From the NCBI GenBank assembly GCA_964551015.1, contig CAZKBP010000002.1:1-64000 (forward strand): DNA of 64,000 nucleotides, given 5' to 3'. Positions 43,372 through 53,800 of this stretch are shown here, piece by piece. Made by a program: the position numbers and the translations under genes. Numbering within the stretch: the stretch's first letter is position 1; every line of letters starts with the position of its first letter. The notes beneath the pieces were generated by a model. That model was not told where the DNA came from, did no database searches, and saw only the letters and a program-made list of their open reading frames with translations. The stretch comes from CAZKBP01 sp964551015. Its GTDB lineage: Bacteria; Bacteroidota; Bacteroidia; Cytophagales; Microscillaceae.

Positions 43372-46300
43372 ATGAATAGATTTTTTTGGCTATTATGTTG
43401 CTTCTTTTCCCAAATCTTGGTGGTGCATGCTCAGTTGAGCGACGATTTTTCGGATGGCGATTTTACGAGTAACCCTACTTGGAGTGGAGAGGAGGCTTTT
43501 TTCGCGATAGATGATGCACAATTGAGGAGCAATGGCCCAGATACGCCCTCGAGTTTTTATCTTTCTACTCCCAATACCAGAATAGATAATGCTGAGTGGC
43601 GATTTTTGATCGATCTGGATTTTAATCCCACGGGTTCTAATCAAGTACGGGTTTATTTGGCTTCCGATCAGGCTAATTTGGGCGGGAGTTTGAATGGCTA
43701 TTATGTGGAACTGGGGCAAACGAGTGATGATTTTATCCAGTTTTATCGCCAAGATGGAGATACGCCCACGCTCCTTTTTACGGGCACGAGTGCCCTTTCG
43801 GGAAATCTGGAAGTAAGGCTCAGTATCCTTCGAGATAATGCGGGCAATTGGGAAGTACGAGCCGACCCAGCAGGTGGCGAGAACTTTATTTCACAGGGCG
43901 ACTCTTTTAACGATAATACCTACCCTACTACCGCCCACTTCGGGGTATTTTGTACTTACACGACGACTTCCCGACGAGATCAATATCGCTTTGATGATTT
44001 CTATATCGGCGATGAAATCTTAGACGAAATCCCTCCCACCCTTTCCAATCTACAAATTCTCTCTGCTAACCAATTGGCTTTGACTTTTTCGGAACCCATA
44101 GCCATAAGCGCTGCTGAAAATACCGCCAATTACTCGGTAGATGGAGGCGTTGGCAATCCCAGCCAAGCTCAGCGCAGTATCACAGAGCCTACACTCATTA
44201 CCTTAACCTTTGTCAACAATTTTGTAGATACGCAGGATTATACCCTGAGCATTCAAAATTTGACGGATCCAAGCGGCAACACGATTCTACCCAACCCAAC
44301 TACGAGCGACTTTACTTTTTTTGAGCCTTTTGAACCTAGCTTCCGAGAAGTTGTAATTAATGAAATTCTACCTGATCCCAATCCACCCGTGGCTCTGCCC
44401 GAGGCCGAATTTATAGAACTTTTTAATACTGCGGATCGTGCCGTAGATTTGGACGGATGGAATTTGAGTGGGGCTAGTCTTCCTGCTTTTTTACTGGCTC
44501 CATTTAGTTATGTGATTATCTGTGATGCGGATGATGTCAGCTTGTTTGCCGCCTTTGGAGATGTAATTGGTTTGGAAGATTGGAACACACTGACCAACGG
44601 CGGAGAAGAAATTACTCTCGAGAACAGCGAAGGGACACTCATTGACCGAGTAGAATATAACCTGACTTGGTATCGCAACTCGAATCGGGATGATGGCGGT
44701 TATTCCTTGGAGCAGATAAACCCAAATTTCCCCTGTACCAGCGCAGACAATTGGATTGCCGCCGACGCTACGCAGGGAGGAACACCAGGCGCCGTCAATT
44801 CTGTCTTGGACGATACACCCGATCAAATTGCTCCTACTTTGGTACAAACCACTGCCCTGAATGAAACTACCTTGCGTCTGACTTTCAGTGAAAGCATGGA
44901 TCAGAGCAGCTTGGAGGTTTTGGCAAACTATACCTTAGATCAAGGAATTGGAATCATCAGTGCCAGTGCCGAAGCACCTGAGTTTTCTAGTGTAATCCTT
45001 ACGCTTGATCCTGCACTCGTGCTGGGTACGATTTACACGCTGAATATTAGCAACCTCAGTGATTGTTCTGGAAATACGATTGATCTTCAGGCAATTACGG
45101 TTGCTTTAGGTTCTCCACCCGAATTTCATCAATTAATTATCACCGAGATGATGGTTGACCCCCGAGGAGATTCGCAACCACTTAATCCGCTGCCTGAGGC
45201 GGAATTTATAGAATTATTCAACCGCTCCGACCAAGTACTCGATCTCCGAGATTGCTCTCTAGAAGATGAAGGAGGTTCTTCTATCTTCCCGCAGCAAGCT
45301 ATTTTTCCGGGTGAATATGTAATTATTTGTGAAAACTCGATCGCCCCTGCTTTCCAAGAGTTTGGAAAAGTGGTGGGAATTGGCGTATTTCCTGATTTGA
45401 GCAATGGCGGTGAGCAGTTAGTCTTCCGCAATCCGGAAGGAGAACAGGTATTTGCGGTTTTATACTCGGATAGTTGGTATCAAAATCGCCAAAAATCGGA
45501 AGGAGGCTGGACTCTGGAGATGATTGATACAGACAATCCCTGCGGGGAAGCCAGTAATTGGCTGGCCTCAGAAGCCGAACGTGGCGGTACGCCCGGTGTG
45601 AGCAATTCGGTGATGGCTGACCGCCCTGACTTGACCGCTCCGCGCCTCATCAGAGCCGAAGCCTTGGATGTAAGCACCATTCGTCTAACTTTCAATGAAA
45701 GAATGGATGAAAATAGCCTCAACATTGCCCAGTATAATCTGAGCCCTAGTGTTGATGTAGCCCAAGTGATTCCCCAAGCTCCGCTTTTCAAGCAAGTATT
45801 TCTTAATCTGGGCGAAAGTCTGCAAGCTCAAACGATTTATCAAATAGAAGTAGATAATCTGAGTGATTGTGCGGGTAATTTGATCGGTGAAGATAACGTG
45901 GCACAATTCGGTCTGGCCGAACCCGCTGACTCTCTGGACATTATCCTGAACGAACTTTTGTTCAATCCGCGAACTGGGGGCGATGATTTCGTGGAGTTGT
46001 ACAATAATTCTGACAAATTCGTTGATCTCAATGAGTGGCGATTAGCCAATGTGGACGAAGGGATTATCGCCAATCAAAGGCTGATTACGGAGGAGCGTTT
46101 TATCATGGCTCCTCAAACTTTTTTGGTACTCACGACTGACCCTCAAAACATCAAAAGTGAGTACCCACTCGCTAACGAAGATAATTTCTTGGCCATTCCC
46201 TCGATTCCTAGTTACCCAGATGATGAAGGGACTTTTATCCTGATTAGTAATGACGACCGCTTGATTGAACGCTTTGATTACAGCGAGGATTTTCATCTAG

Positions 46301-46773
46301 CCCTTTTGGATGATGATAATGGGGTTTCTTTGGAAAGAATTGCCTTTTCATTACCTACGAATGACGGCAATACCTGGCAATCAGCAGCCAGCACGGTGGG
46401 TTTTGCGACTCCTGGCAACGCAAACTCACAACGACTCAACAATCAAATTCCTGCGGGTAGAGTTCGCATTGAGCCACAAGTTTTTACCCCTGATGGTGAT
46501 GGTAATCAAGACTTTACGACCATCAATCTTGATTTTGAGCAAGGAGGAAATGTGGTAGATATTCTCATTTTTGACAGTAGAGGGCGTGAAATCCGCAAGC
46601 TAGTCCAGCGACAGTTGATTGGGACAGAGCAGGCGACTTTCACTTGGGATGGCAGTAACGACAATCGCCAATTGGCAAGAATGGGGTACTACGTGGCCTA
46701 TATTGAGGTATTTAAAGCTGATGGTGGTACAGAAACTTACAAGGAGAAAATTGTGCTGGGCAAGCGTTTTTAA
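43372..46773 (+). CDS. large secreted protein with three lamin-tail domains
   Basis: 1133 residues from the ATG at 43372 (an upstream ATG-free frame extends to 43318), giving the signal peptide FFWLLCCFFSQILVVHAQ. After a beta-sandwich N-terminal domain (about 20-205) come alternating Ig-like modules (IPPTLSNLQILSANQLALTF type) and three lamin-tail domains: VVINEILPDPNPP (about 325), IITEMMVDPRGDSQP (about 582) and DIILNELLFNPRTGGDDFVE (about 864). The C-terminal about 90 residues (FTPDGDGNQDFTTINLDFEQ and YYVAYIEVFKADGG) are a FlgD-like/gliding-motility-type Ig domain. Surface or extracellular; the last domain may guide T9SS export. Substrate unknown. Confidence 0.8.
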   Translation: MNRFFWLLCCFFSQILVVHAQLSDDFSDGDFTSNPTWSGEEAFFAIDDAQLRSNGPDTPSSFYLSTPNTRIDNAEWRFLIDLDFNPTGSNQVRVYLASDQANLGGSLNGYYVELGQTSDDFIQFYRQDGDTPTLLFTGTSALSGNLEVRLSILRDNAGNWEVRADPAGGENFISQGDSFNDNTYPTTAHFGVFCTYTTTSRRDQYRFDDFYIGDEILDEIPPTLSNLQILSANQLALTFSEPIAISAAENTANYSVDGGVGNPSQAQRSITEPTLITLTFVNNFVDTQDYTLSIQNLTDPSGNTILPNPTTSDFTFFEPFEPSFREVVINEILPDPNPPVALPEAEFIELFNTADRAVDLDGWNLSGASLPAFLLAPFSYVIICDADDVSLFAAFGDVIGLEDWNTLTNGGEEITLENSEGTLIDRVEYNLTWYRNSNRDDGGYSLEQINPNFPCTSADNWIAADATQGGTPGAVNSVLDDTPDQIAPTLVQTTALNETTLRLTFSESMDQSSLEVLANYTLDQGIGIISASAEAPEFSSVILTLDPALVLGTIYTLNISNLSDCSGNTIDLQAITVALGSPPEFHQLIITEMMVDPRGDSQPLNPLPEAEFIELFNRSDQVLDLRDCSLEDEGGSSIFPQQAIFPGEYVIICENSIAPAFQEFGKVVGIGVFPDLSNGGEQLVFRNPEGEQVFAVLYSDSWYQNRQKSEGGWTLEMIDTDNPCGEASNWLASEAERGGTPGVSNSVMADRPDLTAPRLIRAEALDVSTIRLTFNERMDENSLNIAQYNLSPSVDVAQVIPQAPLFKQVFLNLGESLQAQTIYQIEVDNLSDCAGNLIGEDNVAQFGLAEPADSLDIILNELLFNPRTGGDDFVELYNNSDKFVDLNEWRLANVDEGIIANQRLITEERFIMAPQTFLVLTTDPQNIKSEYPLANEDNFLAIPSIPSYPDDEGTFILISNDDRLIERFDYSEDFHLALLDDDNGVSLERIAFSLPTNDGNTWQSAASTVGFATPGNANSQRLNNQIPAGRVRIEPQVFTPDGDGNQDFTTINLDFEQGGNVVDILIFDSRGREIRKLVQRQLIGTEQATFTWDGSNDNRQLARMGYYVAYIEVFKADGGTETYKEKIVLGKRF

Positions 46774-46919
46774 GTGCCTGCGAGTGGTGGTGATAAGTGG
46801 TGAGCTTTTTGGTCTTTAGGCTGATAAGACCAACCAATACTAATCTGCTCGGGTGAGTTTCTGAGTCGTGAGCGTGCTTGGCTAGATTCTATCATTTTTC
46901 ATTCTAAGGTATTTAGCAT

Positions 46920-46927
46920 TATATTTG
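46920..46927 (+). promoter_or_regulatory. -7 element upstream of the secreted protein at 46961
   Basis: TATATTTG, 33 bases before the ATG at 46961; no clear TTTG at the usual distance. Confidence 0.4.
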
Positions 46928-46960
46928 CGCAACATCAGCAAAACAAAAATCCAGAAGCTT

Positions 46961-47452
46961 ATGTCAAGAAATGCTTTCTTCACGGGTTTATTCACAATTT
47001 TATTTCTAAATGTGTTTTCCTCTTGGGCTCTTGCCCAAAATAATGTGGATGTACGTGTAACTGAGAATTTGAATAGACTTAATTTTCAATACGATATCAA
47101 AGAAGATGGTACTTTTGAATTTTTAGTGCCTTTGGGAGATCGAACACAGATGATCTTTATCCACTCGAATACTAGCACCTACGAGCCTCTTGAGATCAGA
47201 GATATTTACTCGGTTATTTATCAATCGCCACAAGCTCCAGGGCAGCTAGTGCTCAGTCAGCTTTTGATTGATAATGGACAGAAAAAGCTGGGAGCTTGGG
47301 AATTGATTTTCAATAATAATACTTATTACATCGTTTTTACGGCCAAAGTCTCGGCTAATATGAACGATGGCGAACTCAAATCAGTAATTGATATTGTGGC
47401 TACCTCAGCAGATGCTATGGAGCAAACACTTTTTAAGTCTGACGAGTGGTAA
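46961..47452 (+). CDS. secreted protein of unknown function
   Basis: 163 residues from the ATG at 46961. Signal peptide FFTGLFTILFLNVFSSWALA, cleavage likely before QNNVD. The mature part is alpha-beta: VTENLNRLNFQYDIKEDGTF, then LVPLGDRTQMIFIHSN and a final helical ELKSVIDIVATSADAMEQTL, a pattern like the YbjN/type III chaperone fold, but I cannot assign it with confidence. Periplasmic or exported. It stands alone after the lamin-tail gene. Confidence 0.6.
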   Translation: MSRNAFFTGLFTILFLNVFSSWALAQNNVDVRVTENLNRLNFQYDIKEDGTFEFLVPLGDRTQMIFIHSNTSTYEPLEIRDIYSVIYQSPQAPGQLVLSQLLIDNGQKKLGAWELIFNNNTYYIVFTAKVSANMNDGELKSVIDIVATSADAMEQTLFKSDEW

Positions 47453-47762
47453 CCGTTGGCAGTCAGGTTGCTACGGATTTGATACGAGCCAATCTAAACT
47501 TATCAAAGAATTTTTGATCAGGTGTTTATAGCCATTTCTACATGACTGCGAACTAAAAACTTGCGATTAGGTGCTGCTGTGTATGTATTCCCCGAATTGC
47601 TTCTTTTTTCCTCATTTTTAGATAAAAAAATTACCTTAGTAAGTATACCAAGGCTTGCTGCTTATCATTTGCTTTCTTGTTTACGTTTTCATTTTAAAAT
47701 GAGGACATTCTTATCACTCTACACGGTGCCTCTGGCCTGTGGAGAACAACCAACAAGAAGCA
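47453..47762. other. intergenic region
   Basis: About 310 bases, AT-rich; no gene, hairpin or promoter of clear quality. A frame at 47561-47776 has no recognisable protein features. Confidence 0.4.
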
Positions 47763-48095
47763 ATGAAAATATTTGACACAAAATACGCTAGCGTCTCTCT
47801 GGAGAGAGATCAGAAACTGGTCAAAATACAGTGGAAAAGACCAGCAGAGGTGCTACAATTCAAGATGGTGATGGAGTTGGTCATCCAAGTAACACAAAAG
47901 CATCAATTACAGACCATCATTGAAGATCAATCGGCTCTTCCCTTTTCTCCCCTAGAAAAAGAATTGAAGGTTTGGTTTAGCGGTTATTTTCTAGTAGAAA
48001 TCCGAGATTATATTCAGGATTACTTCATCCTGCGTCCCAAGCGGGGTAAAGTTTCACTCCCTGCTACTTTTCCTTTCTTAAAATATATCGAGTAG
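47763..48095 (+). CDS. small conserved-looking alpha-beta protein (STAS-like)
   Basis: 110 residues from the ATG at 47763 (an alternative ATG at 47739 adds MENNQQEA). Pattern of strands and helices: SVSLERDQKLVKIQWKRPAE, LQTIIEDQSALPFS and WFSGYFLVEIRDYIQDYFIL. The layout resembles SpoIIAA/STAS-like proteins of Bacteroidota; no catalytic motif. Cytoplasmic. Function unknown. Confidence 0.5.
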   Translation: MKIFDTKYASVSLERDQKLVKIQWKRPAEVLQFKMVMELVIQVTQKHQLQTIIEDQSALPFSPLEKELKVWFSGYFLVEIRDYIQDYFILRPKRGKVSLPATFPFLKYIE

Positions 48096-48120
48096 CTTTT
48101 GCAAGCGGAGGCCGAGTATT

Positions 48121-49089
48121 TTAGGCCACTTCATCTGTTTTGAAGAGAGAATCTACAAACTCTTGCTTATTGAAGATTTGCAGATCGTCAATTTTTTCGC
48201 CTACGCCGATATAGCGAATAGGGATTTTGAATTGATCGCTAATCCCGATGACCACGCCTCCCTTGGCAGTACCATCCAACTTGGTGATTGCCAAGGCAGT
48301 AACTTCGGTTACTTTAGTAAACTCCTGTGCTTGAATAAAAGCATTTTGACCTGTGCTTCCGTCTAGTACTAAAAGGACATCGTGGGGGGCATCTTCGATA
48401 AATTTTTTCATGACCCGTTTGATTTTGCCTAATTCTTCCATGAGTGGCTTTTTGGTTTGGAGTCTTCCGGCGGTATCTACGATGACTACATCGGCTTGCA
48501 TTTCTACGCCTTGTTTGATCGTTTCGTAAGCCACGGATGCAGGGTCTTTTTTGGCCTCGAGAGCAATGACAGGAACGCCCACACGCTCTCCCCAGACTTT
48601 AAGTTGGTCAATGGCGGCAGCTCGGAAGGTATCGGCGGCTCCCAGCACTACTTTTTGCCCGGCTTTGGTCAGTTGGTGGGCTAGTTTACCGATGGTGGTT
48701 GTTTTGCCCGTGCCATTGACTCCTACGACTAGAAGCACGTAGGGTTTCTTGGGTTTAGGTACCGAAAAGTCAGTGGGATCTTCGGTATTATTCTCGGCTA
48801 GGAGTTGTACGATTTCGTCTCGCAGGATATGATCGAGTTCGGAGGCGTTGAGGTATTTATCTTTTTTCACCCTTTCTTCGATTCTTTGGATGATTTTGAT
48901 GGTTGTATCTACCCCCACGTCGGAGCTGATGAGAATTTCTTCCAGTTCGTCCAGAATTTCTTCATCTACTTTGTCTTTTCCAAATACCGCCTTTCCTAAT
49001 TTAGAAAAAATATTTTTCTTGGTCTTTTCCAGACCCTTGTCCAAGTTTTCTTTGTTTTTGTCCTTGGAAAAAAAGTTAAGTATACTCAT
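48121..49089 (-). CDS. ftsY: signal recognition particle receptor FtsY
   Basis: 322 residues from the ATG at 49089 (an in-frame ATG at 49095 is equivalent). NG-domain GTPase that docks ribosome-SRP complexes at the membrane. VGVNGTGKTTTIGKLAH (about 126-142, P-loop), ADTFRAAAIDQLK, DTAGRLQTKKPLMEEL (about 204-219) and TKLDGTAKGG (about 271-280). The acidic N-terminal A domain is very short, as in many Bacteroidota. Confidence 0.96.
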   Translation of the reverse strand: MSILNFFSKDKNKENLDKGLEKTKKNIFSKLGKAVFGKDKVDEEILDELEEILISSDVGVDTTIKIIQRIEERVKKDKYLNASELDHILRDEIVQLLAENNTEDPTDFSVPKPKKPYVLLVVGVNGTGKTTTIGKLAHQLTKAGQKVVLGAADTFRAAAIDQLKVWGERVGVPVIALEAKKDPASVAYETIKQGVEMQADVVIVDTAGRLQTKKPLMEELGKIKRVMKKFIEDAPHDVLLVLDGSTGQNAFIQAQEFTKVTEVTALAITKLDGTAKGGVVIGISDQFKIPIRYIGVGEKIDDLQIFNKQEFVDSLFKTDEVA

Positions 49090-49196
49090 GAGCATAGATG
49101 GTTATAAGGGTAGACAGGCACACGGAATCATCAATCGGCGCAGTGCTTAGAGCCGTGCTTGTTTTGATTGATTCGTTACTTTTTACCCATAGATAC

Positions 49197-49223
49197 AAAA
49201 AAAGCCTCTACTCGAGAGACTTT
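49197..49223 (-). terminator. terminator after the DUF4295 gene
   Basis: Minus strand AAAGTCTCT CGAGT AGAGGCTTT with one G-T pair and a T-run. It separates rpmG-DUF4295 from ftsY. Confidence 0.7.
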
Positions 49224-49260
49224 AAAAATACACAAAATTTTCGAGTTGTTAGGCGAATAC

Positions 49261-49416
49261 CTATTTCTTCTTGAGTACCTCTTGTACTAAATCTACGGTC
49301 ACCATCTCCTCTCTGAAGATATAAGCTCCAGTTTTAGGGGATTTGACCGCTTTAATCACCTTCGCGTAGCCTTTGGCATCTTTATCACGAAAGGTTGCTA
49401 CTGATTTCTTAGCCAT
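49261..49416 (-). CDS. DUF4295 protein
   Basis: 51 residues, read directly from the sequence: it starts MAKKSVATFRDKDAKGYAKV and ends VQEVLKKK. Highly basic, ribosomal-protein-like. DUF4295 is a Bacteroidota-specific family almost always next to rpmG and ftsY, which is the arrangement here (2 bases after rpmG). It is thought to be ribosome associated; that is inference from context. Confidence 0.88.
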   Translation of the reverse strand: MAKKSVATFRDKDAKGYAKVIKAVKSPKTGAYIFREEMVTVDLVQEVLKKK

Positions 49417-49418
49417 AG

Positions 49419-49601
49419 TTACTTAATTTCTTTGTGAATGGTATGTTTTTTCAGAATAGGATTATATTTCTTAAGCTCCAAGCGTTGGGTCGTATTCTTC
49501 CGGTTCTTAGTAGTAATATAACGAGAAGTACCGGGTTGACCACTTTCTTTGTGCTCGGTGCATTCTAAAATTACTTGTACACGGTTACCTTTCTTTGCCA
49601 T
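49419..49601 (-). CDS. rpmG: 50S ribosomal protein L33, zinc-free form
   Basis: 60 residues. MAKKGNRVQVILECTEHKES (1-20) and TTKNRKNTTQRLELKKYNPI (about 30-49). Only one Cys, so the C-minus form. rpmB (L28), usual upstream partner in Bacteroidota, is absent; the promoter element TACCTTTG lies directly upstream at 49637-49630. Confidence 0.95.
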   Translation of the reverse strand: MAKKGNRVQVILECTEHKESGQPGTSRYITTKNRKNTTQRLELKKYNPILKKHTIHKEIK

Positions 49602-49629
49602 TTCTCTGTATGCTTTATAAAATTGACTA

Positions 49630-49637
49630 CAAAGGTA
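49630..49637 (-). promoter_or_regulatory. -7 element of the rpmG promoter
   Basis: Minus strand TACCTTTG, TAnnTTTG form, 28 bases before the rpmG start; no good TTTG 19 bases further up. Confidence 0.5.
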
Positions 49638-49862
49638 GGAATTTTTTAGGTGAATCCTAAGAGACTGCTCAAATTTTATCCTTCATTTTTGTGATGGCTC
49701 TTTTCCCAACCAATCTTGGCTATTTTTTGCAACCTACTTCGAGGTATTTAAATATGGAGTTAGGATTTTTCAAAAAACATACACGAAATTAACTTTTCAT
49801 AAAAAATCTGGTTTCTTAACAAAGATTCTAATATTAGGAATTTATTTTGCTACCCAAGATAA

Positions 49863-50888
49863 ATGAAGCATCTTTATGAAATGAGCATCGTCTTTCTGCC
49901 AAAATATTATTCACCTTACCTATGGCTATTGCTGTGGGGACTTTGTGCCTGTGGGAAGGAAACGGAGTCAAACGAGCCAACCGTAGCCGTTAAACAATAT
50001 AAAGTAGCACAGGTCAAAAGAAAAGCTATCCGCTTTCCCGTGCGGACTAGTGGACACGCAGCCTTAGATCAAGAAGTTTCACTCTCCTTTAAAATAGGCG
50101 GAATTATCGAAAGGATTCCTGCCCAAAAGGGCGACCGTGTAAGCCAAGGGCAAATCTTGGCAACACTGGATAAAACTGAAATTCAAGAAAGGCTGGCTCA
50201 GGCACAAGAAAATTACGAGAGACTTAAAACCAAGCTGGCGCGTACCGAGAAGCTCTACGCACAGAATATAGGTACGCTCCAAGAGCTGGATGAACTACGG
50301 GCGGCTTTCAAAATTGCTGAATCTGATCTGGATATTGCCAAACAAGCCCTCCGAGATGCCAATCTCTACGCACCCAACACAGGCATTATTTTAGAAAAAT
50401 TTCAAGAAACAGGTGAAATTGCCAGTCCGGGTAAGCCCGTGTTTAGAATGTCGGGTTTAGGGCAGGGTTATATTTTTAAGGCATCTTTGGCTGATGACCA
50501 AGTGGTGAAGGTACAAACAGGAGATTCGGCCATTATTCATTTTTCTGCTTATCCCAATCGGGCGCTCACCGGCAAAATCAGTTTGGTGTCTACCTTGCCC
50601 AATGCAGCCACGGGTCTTTATGAAGTAGAGATTGTATTTGATAACCAAGGCATCAATCTCAAGCCTGGTTTTATTGGAGACGTGCTTATTTTTTCTAAGC
50701 GGGAAGAAAGTTTTGCCTTCATTCCACCCGAAGCCCTCATAGAAGCTGATAAATACGAGGCATTGGTTTATATTCGATCCCCAAAGGATTCTCTGAGTAC
50801 CCGCAAGGTCAAAATTGCCCACATTTTGGACCGAGAAATTGCAATCAGTGAAGGCTTAGAAAATATCAAAGAAGTCGTAATTCCTTAA
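49863..50888 (+). CDS. RND efflux periplasmic adaptor (MFP) lipoprotein
   Basis: 341 residues. Lipobox-like LCAC after a hydrophobic stretch (Cys about 31) suggests lipid anchoring. HlyD/AcrA-type lipoyl and hairpin domains: LSFKIGGIIERIPAQKGDRV (about 73-92), a coiled-coil hairpin (LAQAQENYERLKTKLARTEK) and beta-barrel (VQTGDSAIIHFSAYPNRAL). It joins the RND pump to an outer-membrane channel. Two bases before the pump gene; no TolC homologue is in the window. Confidence 0.9.
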   Translation: MKHLYEMSIVFLPKYYSPYLWLLLWGLCACGKETESNEPTVAVKQYKVAQVKRKAIRFPVRTSGHAALDQEVSLSFKIGGIIERIPAQKGDRVSQGQILATLDKTEIQERLAQAQENYERLKTKLARTEKLYAQNIGTLQELDELRAAFKIAESDLDIAKQALRDANLYAPNTGIILEKFQETGEIASPGKPVFRMSGLGQGYIFKASLADDQVVKVQTGDSAIIHFSAYPNRALTGKISLVSTLPNAATGLYEVEIVFDNQGINLKPGFIGDVLIFSKREESFAFIPPEALIEADKYEALVYIRSPKDSLSTRKVKIAHILDREIAISEGLENIKEVVIP

Positions 50889-50890
50889 TT

Positions 50891-53800
50891 ATGTGGATAT
50901 CTCGCCTTGCTATCAAGAACCCCGAGTTTACCATCATGGTGTTTATCATCATTTTGCTCGTGGGCATTTTTTCTTACCAGACCATTCCTCGCTACGAGAA
51001 TCCACAACTCGATGTGCCCGGTATTAACATCATCGTTACCTTTCCTGGAGCTTCTCCCGAGGATGTGGAAGATTTGGTGGTGGATCCTTTGGAAGATGAA
51101 ATTTATCAAATTGATAAAATCACTAAGCTAGACACCGATATTCGGGATGGCTTTGCCCGCATGCGTATTGAGTTCGCGCTCACCGAAGATAAGGTGGAAA
51201 AGAACAACGAGGTGATTCAAAAAATCAATAGCCTAGAAAATAGTTTTCCCGAAGGCGTGGGCATCGAGACCATTGAGTTTTCTTCCAGCAATGTCCAAAT
51301 TATGCAACTGGCCTTTATCTCAGAACACGCGGGCTACGACCGGATGGAAAAACTGGCCGAGGAACTCAAAGACGAAATTGATCTCATCTATGGGGTCAAA
51401 GACGTGGATGTAGAAGCAGCACCCGAGCGAAGAGTGTTGGTAGATTTGAATTTTGATAAACTGGCTAATTATCAAATTTCGCCCGGGCAAGTGGTACAAA
51501 CGATTCAAGGCAACAACACGAATTTACCTGCCGGAAATATCCAAATCGGAGATCGCGCTTTTAACCTACAAACTTCTGGCTCTTACGAAAGTATTCAAGA
51601 AATTGAAAACAGCATTCTCAAATCAATACAAGGCCAACCTGTAACCGTCAAAGATGTAGCGCAGGTATATTATAGCTATGAAAATTACGCCTACATTGCT
51701 CGGAGCGCGAATAAAAAAGCCGTTTTTTTGGCGATTTATCCCCTAGAGAAAGTCAATTCGCTCTATACCATTGATCGGATCAAAGATAAATTAAGGGAAT
51801 TCTCATCAGATTTGCCAGCCGACATTGATCTCAAAATTGTTTTTGACCAATCCATTAGTATTGATAATAAGGTCAATTTGCTCTTTGGTAATCTCTGGCA
51901 AGGAATTATCGTGGTAGGCTTCTTTATCCTCTTGTTTTTCAATTTGCAAGCTTCGGCCTTGGTGATGATTGCCATTCCTTTTTCCTTTTTGATCGGGTTG
52001 ATTATGGCTGATTTTTCGGGTTATGGCCTACAGTTTATGTCTATCGCGGGGCTGATTATTGCCTTGGGATTGCTGGTAGATAACGCCATCGTGGTGGTAG
52101 AAAATGTATATCATTACATCAAAGAGGGCTACACTCGTAAAGAAGCCGCCTTGAAAGCGGTGGACCAGGTGGGTTGGGCGATTATCAGCTCCACGGCCAC
52201 GACGATCATTGCTTTTTTGCCGGTCATTCAGATTAAAAGCTTGCCGGGAGAATTTATCAAAAGTATGCCCGCTACTTTGATTTATACGCTGCTGGCCTCT
52301 CTCTTTGTCGCCTTGACTTTTACTCCTTTTCTGAGTAGTCGTTTATTACAGCCTGCGGAAAAACAAAAAGAGTCCTTTTTACAAAAAATCATCAATCGCT
52401 TTATCCAAGGTACTTACCGTAATCTGCTGAGCTTTGCGCTCAAGCGCAAAGCCGTGATTTTAATCAGTGCGCTTTTGGTGCTGGGCATCTCGGCGGCTTT
52501 GTATCCTATCATTGGCGTGAGTTTTTTCCCCAGAGATGATGTGCCTTTGTTTGCTGTCAATGTGGTCATGCCGCAAGGAACCGTACTGGAAGAAACCAAC
52601 GAGACGGTGCGTTGGATTGAAAAAACTTTGGATCAACGCGAAGAAGTTGATTATTATATCACCAACGTAGGCTATGGTAATCCTCGTATTATCAATGTGA
52701 TTCGCAGAAGTGAAAGACAGACCTCGGAGGCGCAATTGATGGTCTACATGAAGGATGATATAGATTTTGACGTCCGTGATGCCTTGATTGCCGATTTACG
52801 GAAAAAATTCAATGCTTATCAAGAAGGTGATATTGAGATCAAAGAGGCTCTTTTAGGGCCGCCCTTGGAAGCACAAATTTCTATCAAACTCTATGGAGAA
52901 GATATTCAAGTACTCAAACAAATTGCAAGCGACGTAGAAAAAATTATCAAGCAAACACCTCATACCATCAATATTTACAATCCGCTCCAAACTTTTAAAA
53001 CCGATCTCAAGCTGGATATCAATGAGCTAGCTGCGGCTAATTTGTCGGTTCCTATTCCCGAAATTGATCAAAATGTGCGGATTGCGGTCTCTGGCACCAA
53101 AGTATCTGAACTTCGTGACCAAACCGATGAGACTTATGATATTTATGTACAAATGCAGCGAGAGGGTAATTTCTTAGCTCCTTCGGATTTGTCTAAAATT
53201 TATATCAATTCGCTCACGGGTCGGCAGGTTCCCCTGAGCCAATTGGCACATCTAGAATTTACAAATGGCCCCGAAAAGATCAACCACGAGCTGACCCGAC
53301 GCACCTTTGCCGTCAATGCCGATGTAAGTCCAGGGGTCAATGTGGATGAGGTAACCTTAGCGATCGTGGAAAAATTAGATCAGTACGATTTCCCCAAAGG
53401 TTATTCCTACGGAGTAGGGGGCGAAAGGGAGTCGCGCACCGAAGCCTTTGGTGATTTATTTAAATCTTTGTTGATCGCATTGTTGGGCATTTTTGCGGTC
53501 TTGGTGTTGCAATTTCGGTCTTTCGTGCAGCCTTTGATTATTTTCACGGCCATTCCACTTTCCTTGATTGGTGCTTGTTGGGGTCTTTTCTTGACGGGCT
53601 ATAGTTTTTCTTTTACTGCTTTTTTGGGGGTAATTAGCTTGGTGGGAATCGTGGTGAATGATTCTATTATCCTCATTGATCTGACCAATCAAATGATTGA
53701 AGAGGGTACAACTAAGCACAAAGCCATCCGAGAGGCTGCCGAGCAACGCTTTGTTCCGATTATTCTCACTTCTATGACCACGATTGGCGGATTATTGCCC

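Noticed and set aside
46042..46296. Minus-strand frame in the lamin-tail gene
   Set aside because: Antisense shadow with no signal or context.
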